From Caballeronia novacaledonica (GTDB lineage Bacteria > Pseudomonadota > Gammaproteobacteria > Burkholderiales > Burkholderiaceae): a DNA stretch of 64,000 bases. A program made the position numbers and the translations under genes. The notes under the pieces are model-generated. The model saw only the letters and a list, made by a program, of their open reading frames with translations, did not search any database and was not told where the DNA came from. Shown piece after piece: positions 9,163-17,487 of this stretch. The DNA lies in NCBI RefSeq assembly GCF_900258035.1, contig NZ_OGTP01000001.1:372001-436000 (forward strand), written 5' to 3'. Numbering within the stretch: the first letter of the stretch is position 1; the number at the start of each line of letters is the position of its first letter.

Positions 9163-9409
9163 ACGTCCGCAAGCCCTCCCACTATTCGGGTGAACCCTCG
9201 GAAAGCCCCGAAAACAGGGCGTTTCCGGCGTGTCGTGCTGCCCGAATGAGCGGTGGACAACCCAATTTTCTCACGAATTGTTACGACGTGAAATCTAGTG
9301 TTGGTTACCCCACGCATCGCCCGGTTCATCTTCCGTACAGTCACATCAAAACACAGGCAATTGAAAGACCAAAGCCTGAATACATCAAAAGAGTGATACG
9401 GGGATTGCG

Positions 9410-9568
9410 ATGAAGAACGCAAATCGAATCGACCATGCGGAAGGCCAATGCGCCACGATCCGCCCGACGGAGGCTCAAGCCCCGTCGCAAGCATACCTCG
9501 ACCTGTTGCACGAGCCGCGACATCAGTTGATCGAAGTCCGCGACGTTCGCACCTCGCACCGCCTCTGA
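9410..9568 (+). CDS. Possible 52-residue protein upstream of the exported cluster
   Basis: A short frame beginning MKNANRIDHAEG and ending RTSHRL. GGGG lies seven bases before the ATG. No signal peptide or membrane segment; the sequence is polar and charged, unlike the secreted genes that follow 190 bases downstream. The upstream 250 bases are less GC-rich than the surroundings, compatible with a promoter region. I do not recognise it; it could be a small regulatory protein, a leader peptide or chance. Confidence 0.35.
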   Translation: MKNANRIDHAEGQCATIRPTEAQAPSQAYLDLLHEPRHQLIEVRDVRTSHRL

Positions 9569-9757
9569 CCGGTTAGCTCGCGCCCAAGGCGCATCCTGTT
9601 CCACACGCTCGCTGATTTTCGTGCTGATTCACCAAGGCGAAATTCAGTCTTGCATATGAAATAGGAATGCTAACTAAAAGAGTTTGTTGTCGTGCCCGCT
9701 ACATACTGGCGTCGATGTAGCTGGATAAACCCGTGCGCCTACACTTGGAGACTCACC

Positions 9758-10108
9758 ATGCAACGCAAACTGATCGCAGCAGCCGCCGTCCTCTCCCTCG
9801 TTTCCGCCGCGGCTTTCGCAACGGGCACGAACTCCAGCTCGAGCTCGACCTCGGGCGGCAACACCGCAGCGGCCGTGTTCGGCTACGGCGCGTTCACCGC
9901 GAGCAACTCGGGTATCGCCAACGGCAACGCGTCGGCGATCGCTGGCCAAGGCTTCGGCGTGACGGGCAACGCGACCAACGCGACGACCGGCCACATCAAC
10001 ACGTCGTCGGCGGGCGGCAAGGGCTTCGGCGGTTCGTCGGCAACGGGCACCTCGGGCGCCGACGCTGCTGCGAACGCCTGGAGCAAGCTGGGCGGCGGCT
10101 GGCACTAA
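9758..10108 (+). CDS. Exported Gly/Ser/Asn-rich small protein, paralogue 1
   Basis: 116 residues. Residues 1-21 are a typical Sec signal peptide (MQRKLIAAAAVLSLVSAAAFA, cleavage after AFA). The mature part opens with a Ser/Thr/Gly run, then has alternating hydrophobic/small segments containing TNATTGHINTS and GKGFGG, and ends in DAAANAWSKLGGGWH. There is no cysteine in the mature region and no lipobox. TTGGAG precedes the ATG by about nine bases. The following gene is a clear paralogue with the same order of motifs. Composition resembles amyloid-forming or fibre subunits, but no curlin or FapC repeat can be assigned. Function unknown. Confidence 0.85.
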   Translation: MQRKLIAAAAVLSLVSAAAFATGTNSSSSSTSGGNTAAAVFGYGAFTASNSGIANGNASAIAGQGFGVTGNATNATTGHINTSSAGGKGFGGSSATGTSGADAAANAWSKLGGGWH

Positions 10109-10232
10109 GCACGCGGCGACGGACGGCGAACTTCGCCGCAACGGGGTTCGCTTTCCTGAAGTCGACGTGACCGCAGTTCGAAGAAAAAAACAACGAAATC
10201 CAATCTTGTTCATACGTTAAGGAATGCCAATC

Positions 10233-10580
10233 ATGAAACGTACTCTGATCGCTGCTGCACTGCTCTCGTTCGTCTCCGTCGCCGCGATGGCCACGAGCAC
10301 GAACTCCGGCTCCTCCTCGACCTCGGGCGGCTCGACGGCCGCTTCGGTTTCGGGTTTCGGCCACTTCACCGCCGCCGATTACGGCACGGCCAACGGCAAT
10401 GCGCAAGCGCTCGCCGGCAGCGGCTTCGGCGTGACGGGCAACATCACGAACGCCACGACGAGCCACACCAACACGTCGAACGCAGGCGGCTTCGGTCACG
10501 GCACCGCAAAAGCCGGCGGCACGTCGGGCGCGGATGCAGCGGCCAACGCGTGGAGCAAGCTGGGCGGCGGCTGGCGCTAA
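10233..10580 (+). CDS. Exported Gly/Ser/Asn-rich small protein, paralogue 2
   Basis: 115 residues, tandem paralogue of the preceding gene. Signal peptide MKRTLIAAALLSFVSVAAMA, then a Ser/Gly run, SGFGHFTAADYGTANGNA, the shared block GSGFGVTGNITNATTSH with NTSNAGG, and the shared ending GTSGADAAANAWSKLGGGWR. The ATG at 10233 is chosen because AAGGA sits nine bases upstream; an in-frame ATG at 10224 would abut the AAGGA with no spacing. The 124-base gap after paralogue 1 has no strong terminator, so co-transcription is possible. Unknown function, probably exported and possibly self-assembling. Confidence 0.85.
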   Translation: MKRTLIAAALLSFVSVAAMATSTNSGSSSTSGGSTAASVSGFGHFTAADYGTANGNAQALAGSGFGVTGNITNATTSHTNTSNAGGFGHGTAKAGGTSGADAAANAWSKLGGGWR

Positions 10581-10722
10581 GCCGGTCTGTGATCCAAGGC
10601 AGGGGCGGCGTCATGACGAGCGCGTGCTTGCAAGACTCCGCCTTTGCCGAACCCTATAAAAAAACTCTAAGTCGTCCGGGACCGTCATGCGTCGTGCCGT
10701 TCCCTTCCTTCCGGAGCACCAA

Positions 10723-11694
10723 ATGAACAAGACCACATTGCAACTGGCGTGCGCGGTTCTGTTTTGCGCAACACAACTGGCCTACGCCGACACCACGGCC
10801 AATTCCTCGTCGGGCTCGGTTTCGGGTTCGACGTCCACGGGCATCGGCCAGGGCGGCGGCTCGAGCCTGAACAACATCAACACGTCGGCGAATTCGACGG
10901 CCAACACCAAGTCCAATTCGTCGTCGGTGGGCGGTCTGGGTGTCGCGACCGCGAGCGGCGGACATTCGTCGGCGCAGGGCGGTTCGTCGAACGTGAACAT
11001 CTCGCTGTCGATGCCGCAGCTCACGAATTCCGGCACGGACGCGAGCGGCACCGACGCGACCAACAAGGCGGCATCCGGCCCCGGCTCGAGCGCCTTCGAC
11101 ACGCGCACGACGGTCGACTACAACCAGAGCTCGTACTCGGTGCGCACGACGCCCGCGATCGCCGCGCCCGCGCTGACGACGACGCTCTCCGACACCTGCA
11201 TGGGCTCGGCCAGCTTCGGCCTGTCGATCACGGGCTTCGGCGCGACCGGCGGCACGACGCTCGTCGATCAGGCTTGCGTGCGCCGTCTCGATGCACGTGA
11301 ATTTCGCGCGATGGGCCTGACCGATGTCGCGCTCGCACTCTTGTGCCAGAGCGACGCGAACCGCCGCGCGGTCGAGGCGACGGGCCATCTGTGCCCGGGC
11401 ACGACCACGCCGCTCGCGAAGTCGGGCGCCGACGCGGTCTTGTCGGACGACGAGAAGTATCGCGATCCGCTGGTCCGCGCGCGCCTCGGCCTGCCGGTGA
11501 CCGCCGCGAACAATCCGGACGTCAACCTGAAGTCGCAGGACGACGCGAAGCAGGCTCAGCCGGCGCCCGCGAAACAGGTCGCGCAGCCGACGCCGGTCGC
11601 GGCACGCGTGTACGATCAGGCTGACAGCACGAACGGCGTCGAAGTCGCGAACGCGCCTATCGGCGAGAAAATTGAAGTCTCGCTCGTGAAGTGA
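10723..11694 (+). CDS. Exported Ser/Thr/Gly/Asn-rich protein with a structured C-terminal region
   Basis: 323 residues. Signal peptide to about residue 22 (ends TQLAYA). Residues 23-130 are low complexity, rich in Ser, Gly, Thr and Asn (NINTSANSTANTKSNSSS). Residues 145-240 are more ordered and contain four cysteines (TCMGSASFG, QACVRRLD, LLCQSD, GHLCPG), suggesting a disulphide-stabilised domain. The C-terminal 80 residues are Ala/Pro/Gln-rich. CCGGAGCACC precedes the ATG. It follows the two paralogues and shares their composition, so it may be a larger component of the same surface structure. Not recognised as a known family. Confidence 0.85.
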   Translation: MNKTTLQLACAVLFCATQLAYADTTANSSSGSVSGSTSTGIGQGGGSSLNNINTSANSTANTKSNSSSVGGLGVATASGGHSSAQGGSSNVNISLSMPQLTNSGTDASGTDATNKAASGPGSSAFDTRTTVDYNQSSYSVRTTPAIAAPALTTTLSDTCMGSASFGLSITGFGATGGTTLVDQACVRRLDAREFRAMGLTDVALALLCQSDANRRAVEATGHLCPGTTTPLAKSGADAVLSDDEKYRDPLVRARLGLPVTAANNPDVNLKSQDDAKQAQPAPAKQVAQPTPVAARVYDQADSTNGVEVANAPIGEKIEVSLVK

Positions 11695-11743
11695 GGAAGC
11701 AGCAAGTCCGGGGCGAAGTGGCGCCGCGGAACAGAAGAGGCGC

Positions 11744-11814
11744 GCCTGGGTAACCAGGCCGTCTCTCCCTTTGAAGGGTTGGCTCTGAAAGACTGGTCCC
11801 GGAGAGTCAACCCT
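11744..11814 (+). promoter_or_regulatory. Structured leader upstream of the 208-residue exported protein
   Basis: Two hairpins lie between the flanking genes. GCCTGG (11744-11749), loop GTAA, CCAGGC (11754-11759) forms a GNRA-type tetraloop hairpin. A 12-base arm at 11775-11786 pairs with 11803-11814 with a single G-U, and CGTTTT follows. CCCT (11767-11770) can instead pair with AGGG (11775-11778), and CTCTCC (11763-11768) with GGAGAG (11801-11806), so alternative folds exist. It may be a terminator for the upstream gene or a regulatory leader: GAGG and the start codon follow within 25 bases. Confidence 0.45.
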
Positions 11815-11836
11815 CGTTTTCCCGCTGAGGCATGCG

Positions 11837-12463
11837 ATGAAGAGTCACAAGAACATGGCGGCCATCGCGCTCGCGGCGAGTGCGACCGTTTCGATGACAC
11901 CGATGAGCGCGCACGCCGCTGCGAGCGCTGGCGTCATCTGGGCCGCGAACCCGGTCGGTGTGCAGGCGATGCCCGATGCGCAGGCGCTCGCGCTCTTGCC
12001 TTCGAGCGGCTATGTGCCCTTGCAGACTTCGAGCGGCAAGTGCCTGCTCGTCGCGCGGCGTGGCACGCAGATCGTCGCGGTGGAATTGTCGCCGCTCACT
12101 GTCGGCGCGAAAGTGGTCGGATGGAAGCCGCAGCAGATCGACATGAGCACGCTCACGTCGAAGTGGGGTTATACGCCGCCGGCATCGTCGATCGATACGA
12201 AGAGCTTCGGCAATTCCGTCACGAACACGATCTCGGAACAAGGCAAGACCGATACGTCGAAGGGCGGATCGTATGCGCGCGCGAGCAGTTGGGGCAACGG
12301 CAACGTCGAAGCGCATAGCAGCGCGATCGCATCGAGTTCGGGCGAGACCGAAACCGCCGAGTCCGTGACGGTGAACGGCAAGACGTATCGCAAGTACAGT
12401 CATTTCAAGCCGGCGACCGCCGAAGCGCCGGTCGCGGTATCGGACGAATATTTTTGTCAGTGA
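11837..12463 (+). CDS. Exported protein of unknown function in the low-complexity cluster
   Basis: 208 residues. Signal peptide to about residue 28 (ends MSAHAA). Residues 30-110 look like a compact domain (GYVPLQTSSGKCLLVARRGTQ and following); residues 120-185 are Ser/Thr/Gly/Asn-rich like the neighbouring proteins (KGGSYARASSWGNGNVEAHS). The protein ends EYFCQ, so two cysteines remain in the mature form. GAGG lies six bases before the ATG, and a hairpin leader precedes it. It is last in the cluster and converges with the sensor kinase gene 10 bases away. It could be a chaperone or accessory to the exported proteins; this is a guess from context. Confidence 0.82.
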   Translation: MKSHKNMAAIALAASATVSMTPMSAHAAASAGVIWAANPVGVQAMPDAQALALLPSSGYVPLQTSSGKCLLVARRGTQIVAVELSPLTVGAKVVGWKPQQIDMSTLTSKWGYTPPASSIDTKSFGNSVTNTISEQGKTDTSKGGSYARASSWGNGNVEAHSSAIASSSGETETAESVTVNGKTYRKYSHFKPATAEAPVAVSDEYFCQ

Positions 12464-12473
12464 CGCGCGGGCT

Positions 12474-13949
12474 TTACGTAGTCGCGGACTTCGTTTCGAC
12501 GACCGGCGGCACGGGCAACGCGACGTCCTCCGCGCTGCGGGGTTCATTGCCGAAACGCGCGACCGAGAACGAGAACGTGTTGATGCCGTGCTCGCTCGTC
12601 GCCGACACCGTGCCGCGATGCATCTCCGCCACCGCCTTCACGATGGCGAGCCCGAGGCCGTGATTTTCGCGGCTGTTCGTGCGTGAACTTTCCGCGCGAT
12701 AGAAGCGGTCGAAGAGATGCTCCTTCACATGCGGCTGAATCAGCTCGCCCGGATTGGCCACCGCGATACGAATGCGTCCATGTTCGCGCGTGATCGACAC
12801 GGCAATCGTCGCGCCCGGCGCGCAATGCTGGATTGCGTTCATCACGAGATTGGACAGCGCGCGTCCGAACAGCGACGTGTTGACGAAAGCGCGGGCATCG
12901 CCGCTTGCGACCGCGCGGACCTGCGCCTCTTCCATCGGGATTTCCAGAAACTCGAGCGTGCGGTTGACCTCCGCCGCGAGCGACACTTCGACGAGCCCCG
13001 TTGCGCGCTCGCCCTGATCGGCGCGTGCGAGAAACAGCATGTCGTTGATGATCGCGCGCACGCGTTCGAACTCTTCGAGATTCGATTGCAGCGTATGACG
13101 CAATTCGTCGATGGAACGGTCGCGCGTCAGCGCCACTTCGGTCTGACCGATGAGGATCGTCACGGGCGTGCGCAGTTCGTGCGCGACATCGGCGTTGAAG
13201 GATTCGAGCCGTCCGTATGCGTGATCGAGCCGTTCGAGCGCGCCGTTGAAGGACTTCGCGAGATCATGCAGCTCCATCGGCAGCGCGCGGGTGTTCAGGC
13301 GTTGCGAGCGATTGGTCGGGCTCAGCTTCGATGCATCGCGTGTGAGTCGCGCGAGCGGCGCGAGGCCTAAGCGCGCGACCGAATAACTCAGCAGCAGCAC
13401 CGCGATGGTCGATAGCGCCATGAACGCGGCAAGTGCGAGACCGAAAGCGCGCATCGTATGAACGTTGGGCGCGCAATCGATCGCGACGAAGAGCTGCAAG
13501 GGCGGACGGTCCGCGTTCGGCGGAATCGTCATCGTGGTCATCAGCATGTCGTACGCGCGGTCTTCGGGACGGAAGTGCACATAGCCGCCCATCACGCGCT
13601 TGATCACATGGCCTGCGGGCGGCGAGCCGTATTCGAAGCGCGGATCGTTACTGGAGACGGCGAAGAGCGTGGAGCCGTCGCGCGGCGTGATGTCGGCGAG
13701 CTTCTCTTTCGCGATCTTCCATTTATCCGGATTCGATACGTGCGTGACGATGAGCCGCGCGACTTCCGCGCGATTGTCGAGCGAGTCGCGCAGATGCTGC
13801 TCCAGTTGCACGCGCAGCACCAGAAAGAGCCCGGAGCCGACGAGCGAAAAGACGAACAGCGCGACGAGCGCGAACATCACGGCAAGGCGCCGCGCGATGG
13901 AGCGTTGCGTGCGTGGCTCGTCCGTCGGTGATGCCCACGGCGTGTTCAT
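12474..13949 (-). CDS. Heavy-metal-type sensor histidine kinase (CusS-like)
   Basis: 491-residue inner-membrane kinase. Two membrane segments (about 23-45 and 168-190) flank a periplasmic sensor of roughly 120 residues; a HAMP linker follows, then the phosphorylation box FNADVAHELRTPVT and an ATPase domain with N (NLVMNAIQH) and G2 (HGLGLAIVKAV) boxes. Overall layout is that of CusS/CopS-type kinases. Its ATG overlaps the stop of the response regulator gene as ATGA. It sits last in a minus-strand series behind an RND pump. The bound signal is unknown; the pump it accompanies is not of the metal type. Confidence 0.92.
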   Translation of the reverse strand: MNTPWASPTDEPRTQRSIARRLAVMFALVALFVFSLVGSGLFLVLRVQLEQHLRDSLDNRAEVARLIVTHVSNPDKWKIAKEKLADITPRDGSTLFAVSSNDPRFEYGSPPAGHVIKRVMGGYVHFRPEDRAYDMLMTTMTIPPNADRPPLQLFVAIDCAPNVHTMRAFGLALAAFMALSTIAVLLLSYSVARLGLAPLARLTRDASKLSPTNRSQRLNTRALPMELHDLAKSFNGALERLDHAYGRLESFNADVAHELRTPVTILIGQTEVALTRDRSIDELRHTLQSNLEEFERVRAIINDMLFLARADQGERATGLVEVSLAAEVNRTLEFLEIPMEEAQVRAVASGDARAFVNTSLFGRALSNLVMNAIQHCAPGATIAVSITREHGRIRIAVANPGELIQPHVKEHLFDRFYRAESSRTNSRENHGLGLAIVKAVAEMHRGTVSATSEHGINTFSFSVARFGNEPRSAEDVALPVPPVVETKSATT

Positions 13950-14659
13950 GATGGTCTCGCGTCTTCCCTTGCTTCGCGCGTGTCGCGGGCTTCGCGCACT
14001 TCGAGCACGTAGCCCATGCCGCGCACGGTATGCAGCAGTTTGGTGCGGAACGGTCCGTCGAGTTTCGCGCGCAGCCGCTTGATCGCCGTTTCCACGACGT
14101 TCGTGTGGCTTTCGAAATCGACTTCCCAGACGAGCTCGGTGATCGCGGTCTTCGAGAGAATGTCGCCGTGACGGCGCGCGAGCACGGAGAGCAACTGGAA
14201 CTCCTTCGCGGTGAGATCGAGCCGCACGCCGTCGCGGGTCGCGCGGCGGCCGATCAGATCGACGTATAGATCGCCCACGGAAATAAGCGTCGATTCCTGC
14301 GCGCGCGTGCGGCGCGCGAGCGCATGCAGACGCTCGACGAGTTCGAGGAACGAGAACGGCTTCGTGAGATAGTCGTCCGCGCCTTCGCGCAGGCCGCGCA
14401 CGCGATCGTTGATGTGATCGCGCGCGGTGAGCATGATGACCGGCGTCGATTTCTGCAGGCGCAGCGCCTTCAATACCGAGAAGCCGTCGCGTCTTGGCAG
14501 CATCACGTCGAGCACGATCACGTCATAGTCGTATTCGATGGCGAGGTGCGTGCCTTCCTCGCCGTCCATTGCGATGTCGACGACCCAGCCTTGCTCGGTC
14601 AGCCCCGAGCGCAGGTAATCCACCACTTTGTGTTCGTCTTCGACTATCAGGACTTTCAT
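13946..14659 (-). CDS. OmpR/PhoB-family response regulator (CusR-like)
   Basis: About 237 residues. Receiver domain with acidic pair in IVEDEHK, phosphoacceptor Asp in VIVLDVMLPRRDG, Thr in MLTARD and Lys in YLTKPF, all canonical. The C-terminal winged helix contains LDLTAKEFQLLSVLARR and LHTVRGMGYVLE, typical of the CopR/CusR group. The ATG at 14659 is chosen; an in-frame GTG three codons upstream (14668) is an alternative. The stop overlaps the kinase start. The RND outer-membrane factor gene ends about 110 bases upstream on the same strand, so the pair probably controls, and may be co-transcribed with, the pump. Confidence 0.92.
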   Translation of the reverse strand: MKVLIVEDEHKVVDYLRSGLTEQGWVVDIAMDGEEGTHLAIEYDYDVIVLDVMLPRRDGFSVLKALRLQKSTPVIMLTARDHINDRVRGLREGADDYLTKPFSFLELVERLHALARRTRAQESTLISVGDLYVDLIGRRATRDGVRLDLTAKEFQLLSVLARRHGDILSKTAITELVWEVDFESHTNVVETAIKRLRAKLDGPFRTKLLHTVRGMGYVLEVREARDTREAREDARPS

Positions 14660-14767
14660 GCCTGGCACCTGTGCGCGTTCAGTGTGTGTTTACCGTATTG
14701 TCCAACTGCTTACTATACGAGTCTCGCGGGCATCCTGCTTACGTTTCGATCAACGTCAGCGTGCGGA

Positions 14768-16231
14768 TCATTTAGCGGTTGCCGCATTGGTTGCATTCGC
14801 AACTTCTTCATCGTGCGCCGCGTCATTCGCATTCCAGCCGCCGCCCAGCGCCTTCACGAGCGCCACCGATACCGTGCGCTGCTGCCCGTGAATCTGCACA
14901 TCCTGACGCTCGCTCGTGAGCAATTGCTGCTGCGCGGTGATCACATCGAGATAGGCGACGAGCCCGCCCGAATAGCGATCGTTCGCGAGCGACAGCAATC
15001 GTCGCGCATCTTCGACCGCCGCGTGCGATTGTTTCTCCGCGCCGTCCAGCACCGACAATCCGACGATGCCGTCCTGCACCTGCTGAAACGCCCCGAGCAC
15101 GGTCTGCCGATAGTTCGCGACGGCCGCGACATAGCCCTCGTTCGCGAAGTCGACGGCGGCCGAGCGGCGGCCGCCATCGAAGACGACCTGGCTCGCCATC
15201 GTGCCGATGGTCCAGAGCAGACTCGGCGCGGAGATCAGGCTGGAGAGCGCGGTGCTCTCCCAGCCGACGGTGCCGTTCAACGTGAGGCTCGGAAAGAACG
15301 CCGCCTTTGCGACGCCGATCTGCGCGTTGGCCGCGGCCATCGCGCGTTCCGCGGATGCAACGTCGGGCCTGCGCTGCAGCACGTCGCTCGGAATGCCGAG
15401 CGGAATCGGCGGAAGCGAGCGCTCGCTCAGCGCGGGCGCGATCGAGAACTGCGGCGCGGGCGTGCCGACGAGCGCGGCGATCGCATGCTCGAATTGCGCG
15501 CGCTGATTCAGAAGCAGTTGCGCCTGCACGCGCGTCTGGTCGAGCAGCGCCTGTTGCTGCAACACGTCGAGGCCGGATACCGCGCCCAGATCGTGTTGCG
15601 CTTTCACGTAGTCGAGCGCTTTCTGCTGAAGATCGACGGAGCGGTTCAGCACGTCGATTTCGGCGTCGAGCTCGCGCATCGAGAAGTAGTCGCCGGCGAG
15701 ATCGGTGGTCAGCACGAGACGCGCATTCGCGAGATCGTCGCGCGATTGGTCCGCCGATGCATGCGCGCTTTCCACTTCGCGCCGAATGCGGCCAAAGAGA
15801 TCGAGATCGTAATCGACGGTCGGCGCGAGCTTCAGATCGTTCTGCACGGTCGAGCTGTTCGGCGTCGCGTAGTTGTTGACGGGCCGGTTCCGCGAGATGC
15901 GCGAGCGCGACGCGTTCGCGCCGAGATCGACTTCGGGCAACGCGAGCGCCGATGTCTGCGCGAGCGTCGCGCGTGCCTGGGCGTAGTGCGCGCTCGCGGC
16001 GGCGAGCGTCTGGTTTTGCGCGAGCGCCTGCGTTTCGAGACCGTTCAGCGTGATGTCGTCGAATGTCTGCCACCAGTCGAGCGCGAGCGGCGCATGCGAG
16101 GGCTCGCCCACGCGCCAGTACGAATCCGTCTTCCATGTCGGCGGCGTTTCGGCGACCGGCCTGCGATAGTCCGGCCCGACGGTGCACGCGGCGAGCATCG
16201 CAACGAGCGAGATGCAAAGCGCGGCTTTCAT
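14768..16231 (-). CDS. RND efflux outer-membrane factor lipoprotein (NodT/OprM type)
   Basis: 487-residue TolC-like channel forming the outer-membrane part of the tripartite pump. A lipoprotein signal is visible: ISLVAMLAACTVGPDY with the lipobox Cys at 16. Two OEP domains follow, with the internal duplication expected of the family; FDLFGRIRREVES-like and ASQVVFDGGRRSA segments are the usual conserved stretches (the first reads YDLDLFGRIRREV). Its start overlaps the end of the adaptor gene by four bases, so the three pump genes form one operon in the order permease, adaptor, channel. Confidence 0.95.
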   Translation of the reverse strand: MKAALCISLVAMLAACTVGPDYRRPVAETPPTWKTDSYWRVGEPSHAPLALDWWQTFDDITLNGLETQALAQNQTLAAASAHYAQARATLAQTSALALPEVDLGANASRSRISRNRPVNNYATPNSSTVQNDLKLAPTVDYDLDLFGRIRREVESAHASADQSRDDLANARLVLTTDLAGDYFSMRELDAEIDVLNRSVDLQQKALDYVKAQHDLGAVSGLDVLQQQALLDQTRVQAQLLLNQRAQFEHAIAALVGTPAPQFSIAPALSERSLPPIPLGIPSDVLQRRPDVASAERAMAAANAQIGVAKAAFFPSLTLNGTVGWESTALSSLISAPSLLWTIGTMASQVVFDGGRRSAAVDFANEGYVAAVANYRQTVLGAFQQVQDGIVGLSVLDGAEKQSHAAVEDARRLLSLANDRYSGGLVAYLDVITAQQQLLTSERQDVQIHGQQRTVSVALVKALGGGWNANDAAHDEEVANATNAATAK

Positions 16232-17466
16232 GATGCGGCCTTTTTATCCGAAGCGGGCTGCTGCGGCTTCTGCGGTGCGATCACGACATGATCGCCATCC
16301 GCCACCGAATCGCTCGGGTTGATGATGACCTTGTCCGTCGCCTCGATGCCGCTCTCGATTTCGAGCGATTGCCCGAGATCCTGCGCGATCACGATCTTGT
16401 GCAGACGCACGTGCCCGTCGGCATCGACGACCGCGAGACGCGGGCCTTCCGAGCGGAACAGCAGCGCATTGCCGGGCACGAGAAGGCGTGCATGCGCGGT
16501 CGCGGGCACGGCGACCTGCACATATGCGCCGGGACGCAGGCGGCCATCGGGATTCGGCAGTGTCACTTCGATCTGCAACGAACGCGTGGGCACGTCGATC
16601 GCGCCGGAGATGTGCGTGATCTTGCCGTGAAACTGCTCGCCGGGCAGTTCCGCCTGCGTGACGGTCACGTCCTGATTGAGCGACACGTTCTGCGCATACG
16701 CCTGCGGCAACTGAACGAACACGCGCAACGGATCGGACTGTGCGAGCGCGAAGAGCGCGCGGCTCGTGCCGCTGCCCGCATCGATGAGATCGCCGACATC
16801 GACATTGCGCTGCGTGACGACGCCCGCGAACGGCGCGACGATGCGCTTGAACGCTTCGAGCTGACGCAGGCGCTTCACGTTGGCATCGGCGGCGGCGAGG
16901 TTCGCGACGTCCTGGTTGTAGGTGCTTTGCCGCTCGTCGAGTTCCTGTTGCGAGACCGCATCGCGCTGACGCAATTGCTGCCAGCGTTCGAGCGAGCTTT
17001 TCGCGAGACCGAGGCTCGACGCCGTCTGATCGCGTTGCGCGACCGCCTGCGCGAGTTCCTGATCGATCTCGGGCGTGTCGAGATCGGCGAGCAACTGGCC
17101 TTGCTTCACGCGCGTACCGATATCGACATACCAGTGCAGCAGATAACCCGTCGCGCGCGCGTAGATCGGCGATTCGACGAAGCCGCGCAACGTGCCCGGC
17201 AAGGTCGTTTCACCGCCGCCGTCGGTCTGCTTCGGCAGCACGACGTTCACGTACTGCTGCGCGTTTTGTTGCGTGCGCGAAGCGATCGAGCGGCTATGCA
17301 GCACATCGGTGACGACGGTGCGCGCCGCGCCGATCGCAAGCAACGCGAGCACGATCACGAGCGCGATCTTCGCGCGCTTCCATTCGGCATGGCGCGGCGG
17401 CAGCGCGGGCCCTTCGTTCGGGTCGCGCGCGGGAATCGCAAGCGATGCGTGGTTCTTTTCGGTCAT
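16228..17466 (-). CDS. RND efflux periplasmic adaptor subunit (HlyD/AcrA family)
   Basis: 412 residues. An N-terminal anchor segment (about 32-50) is followed by a lipoyl-like half motif (GFVESPIYARATGYL with DIGTRVKQGQLLADLDTPE), a helical hairpin rich in Gln/Arg/Ala, the second lipoyl half (RIVAPFAGVVTQRNVDVGDLI) and beta-barrel and membrane-proximal domains. There is no lipobox; the anchor is a transmembrane helix. It bridges the permease encoded 21 bases upstream and the channel encoded downstream with overlapping start. No histidine- or methionine-rich metal-binding N-terminus is present, unlike CusB/CzcB adaptors. Confidence 0.95.
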   Translation of the reverse strand: MTEKNHASLAIPARDPNEGPALPPRHAEWKRAKIALVIVLALLAIGAARTVVTDVLHSRSIASRTQQNAQQYVNVVLPKQTDGGGETTLPGTLRGFVESPIYARATGYLLHWYVDIGTRVKQGQLLADLDTPEIDQELAQAVAQRDQTASSLGLAKSSLERWQQLRQRDAVSQQELDERQSTYNQDVANLAAADANVKRLRQLEAFKRIVAPFAGVVTQRNVDVGDLIDAGSGTSRALFALAQSDPLRVFVQLPQAYAQNVSLNQDVTVTQAELPGEQFHGKITHISGAIDVPTRSLQIEVTLPNPDGRLRPGAYVQVAVPATAHARLLVPGNALLFRSEGPRLAVVDADGHVRLHKIVIAQDLGQSLEIESGIEATDKVIINPSDSVADGDHVVIAPQKPQQPASDKKAAS

Positions 17467-17487
17467 GTTCGTCGGGATGCTGTGATG

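Noticed and set aside
6630..9494. A 954-codon minus-strand frame opposite nasA
   Set aside because: Same shadow effect; nasA has all metal ligands in frame on the other strand.
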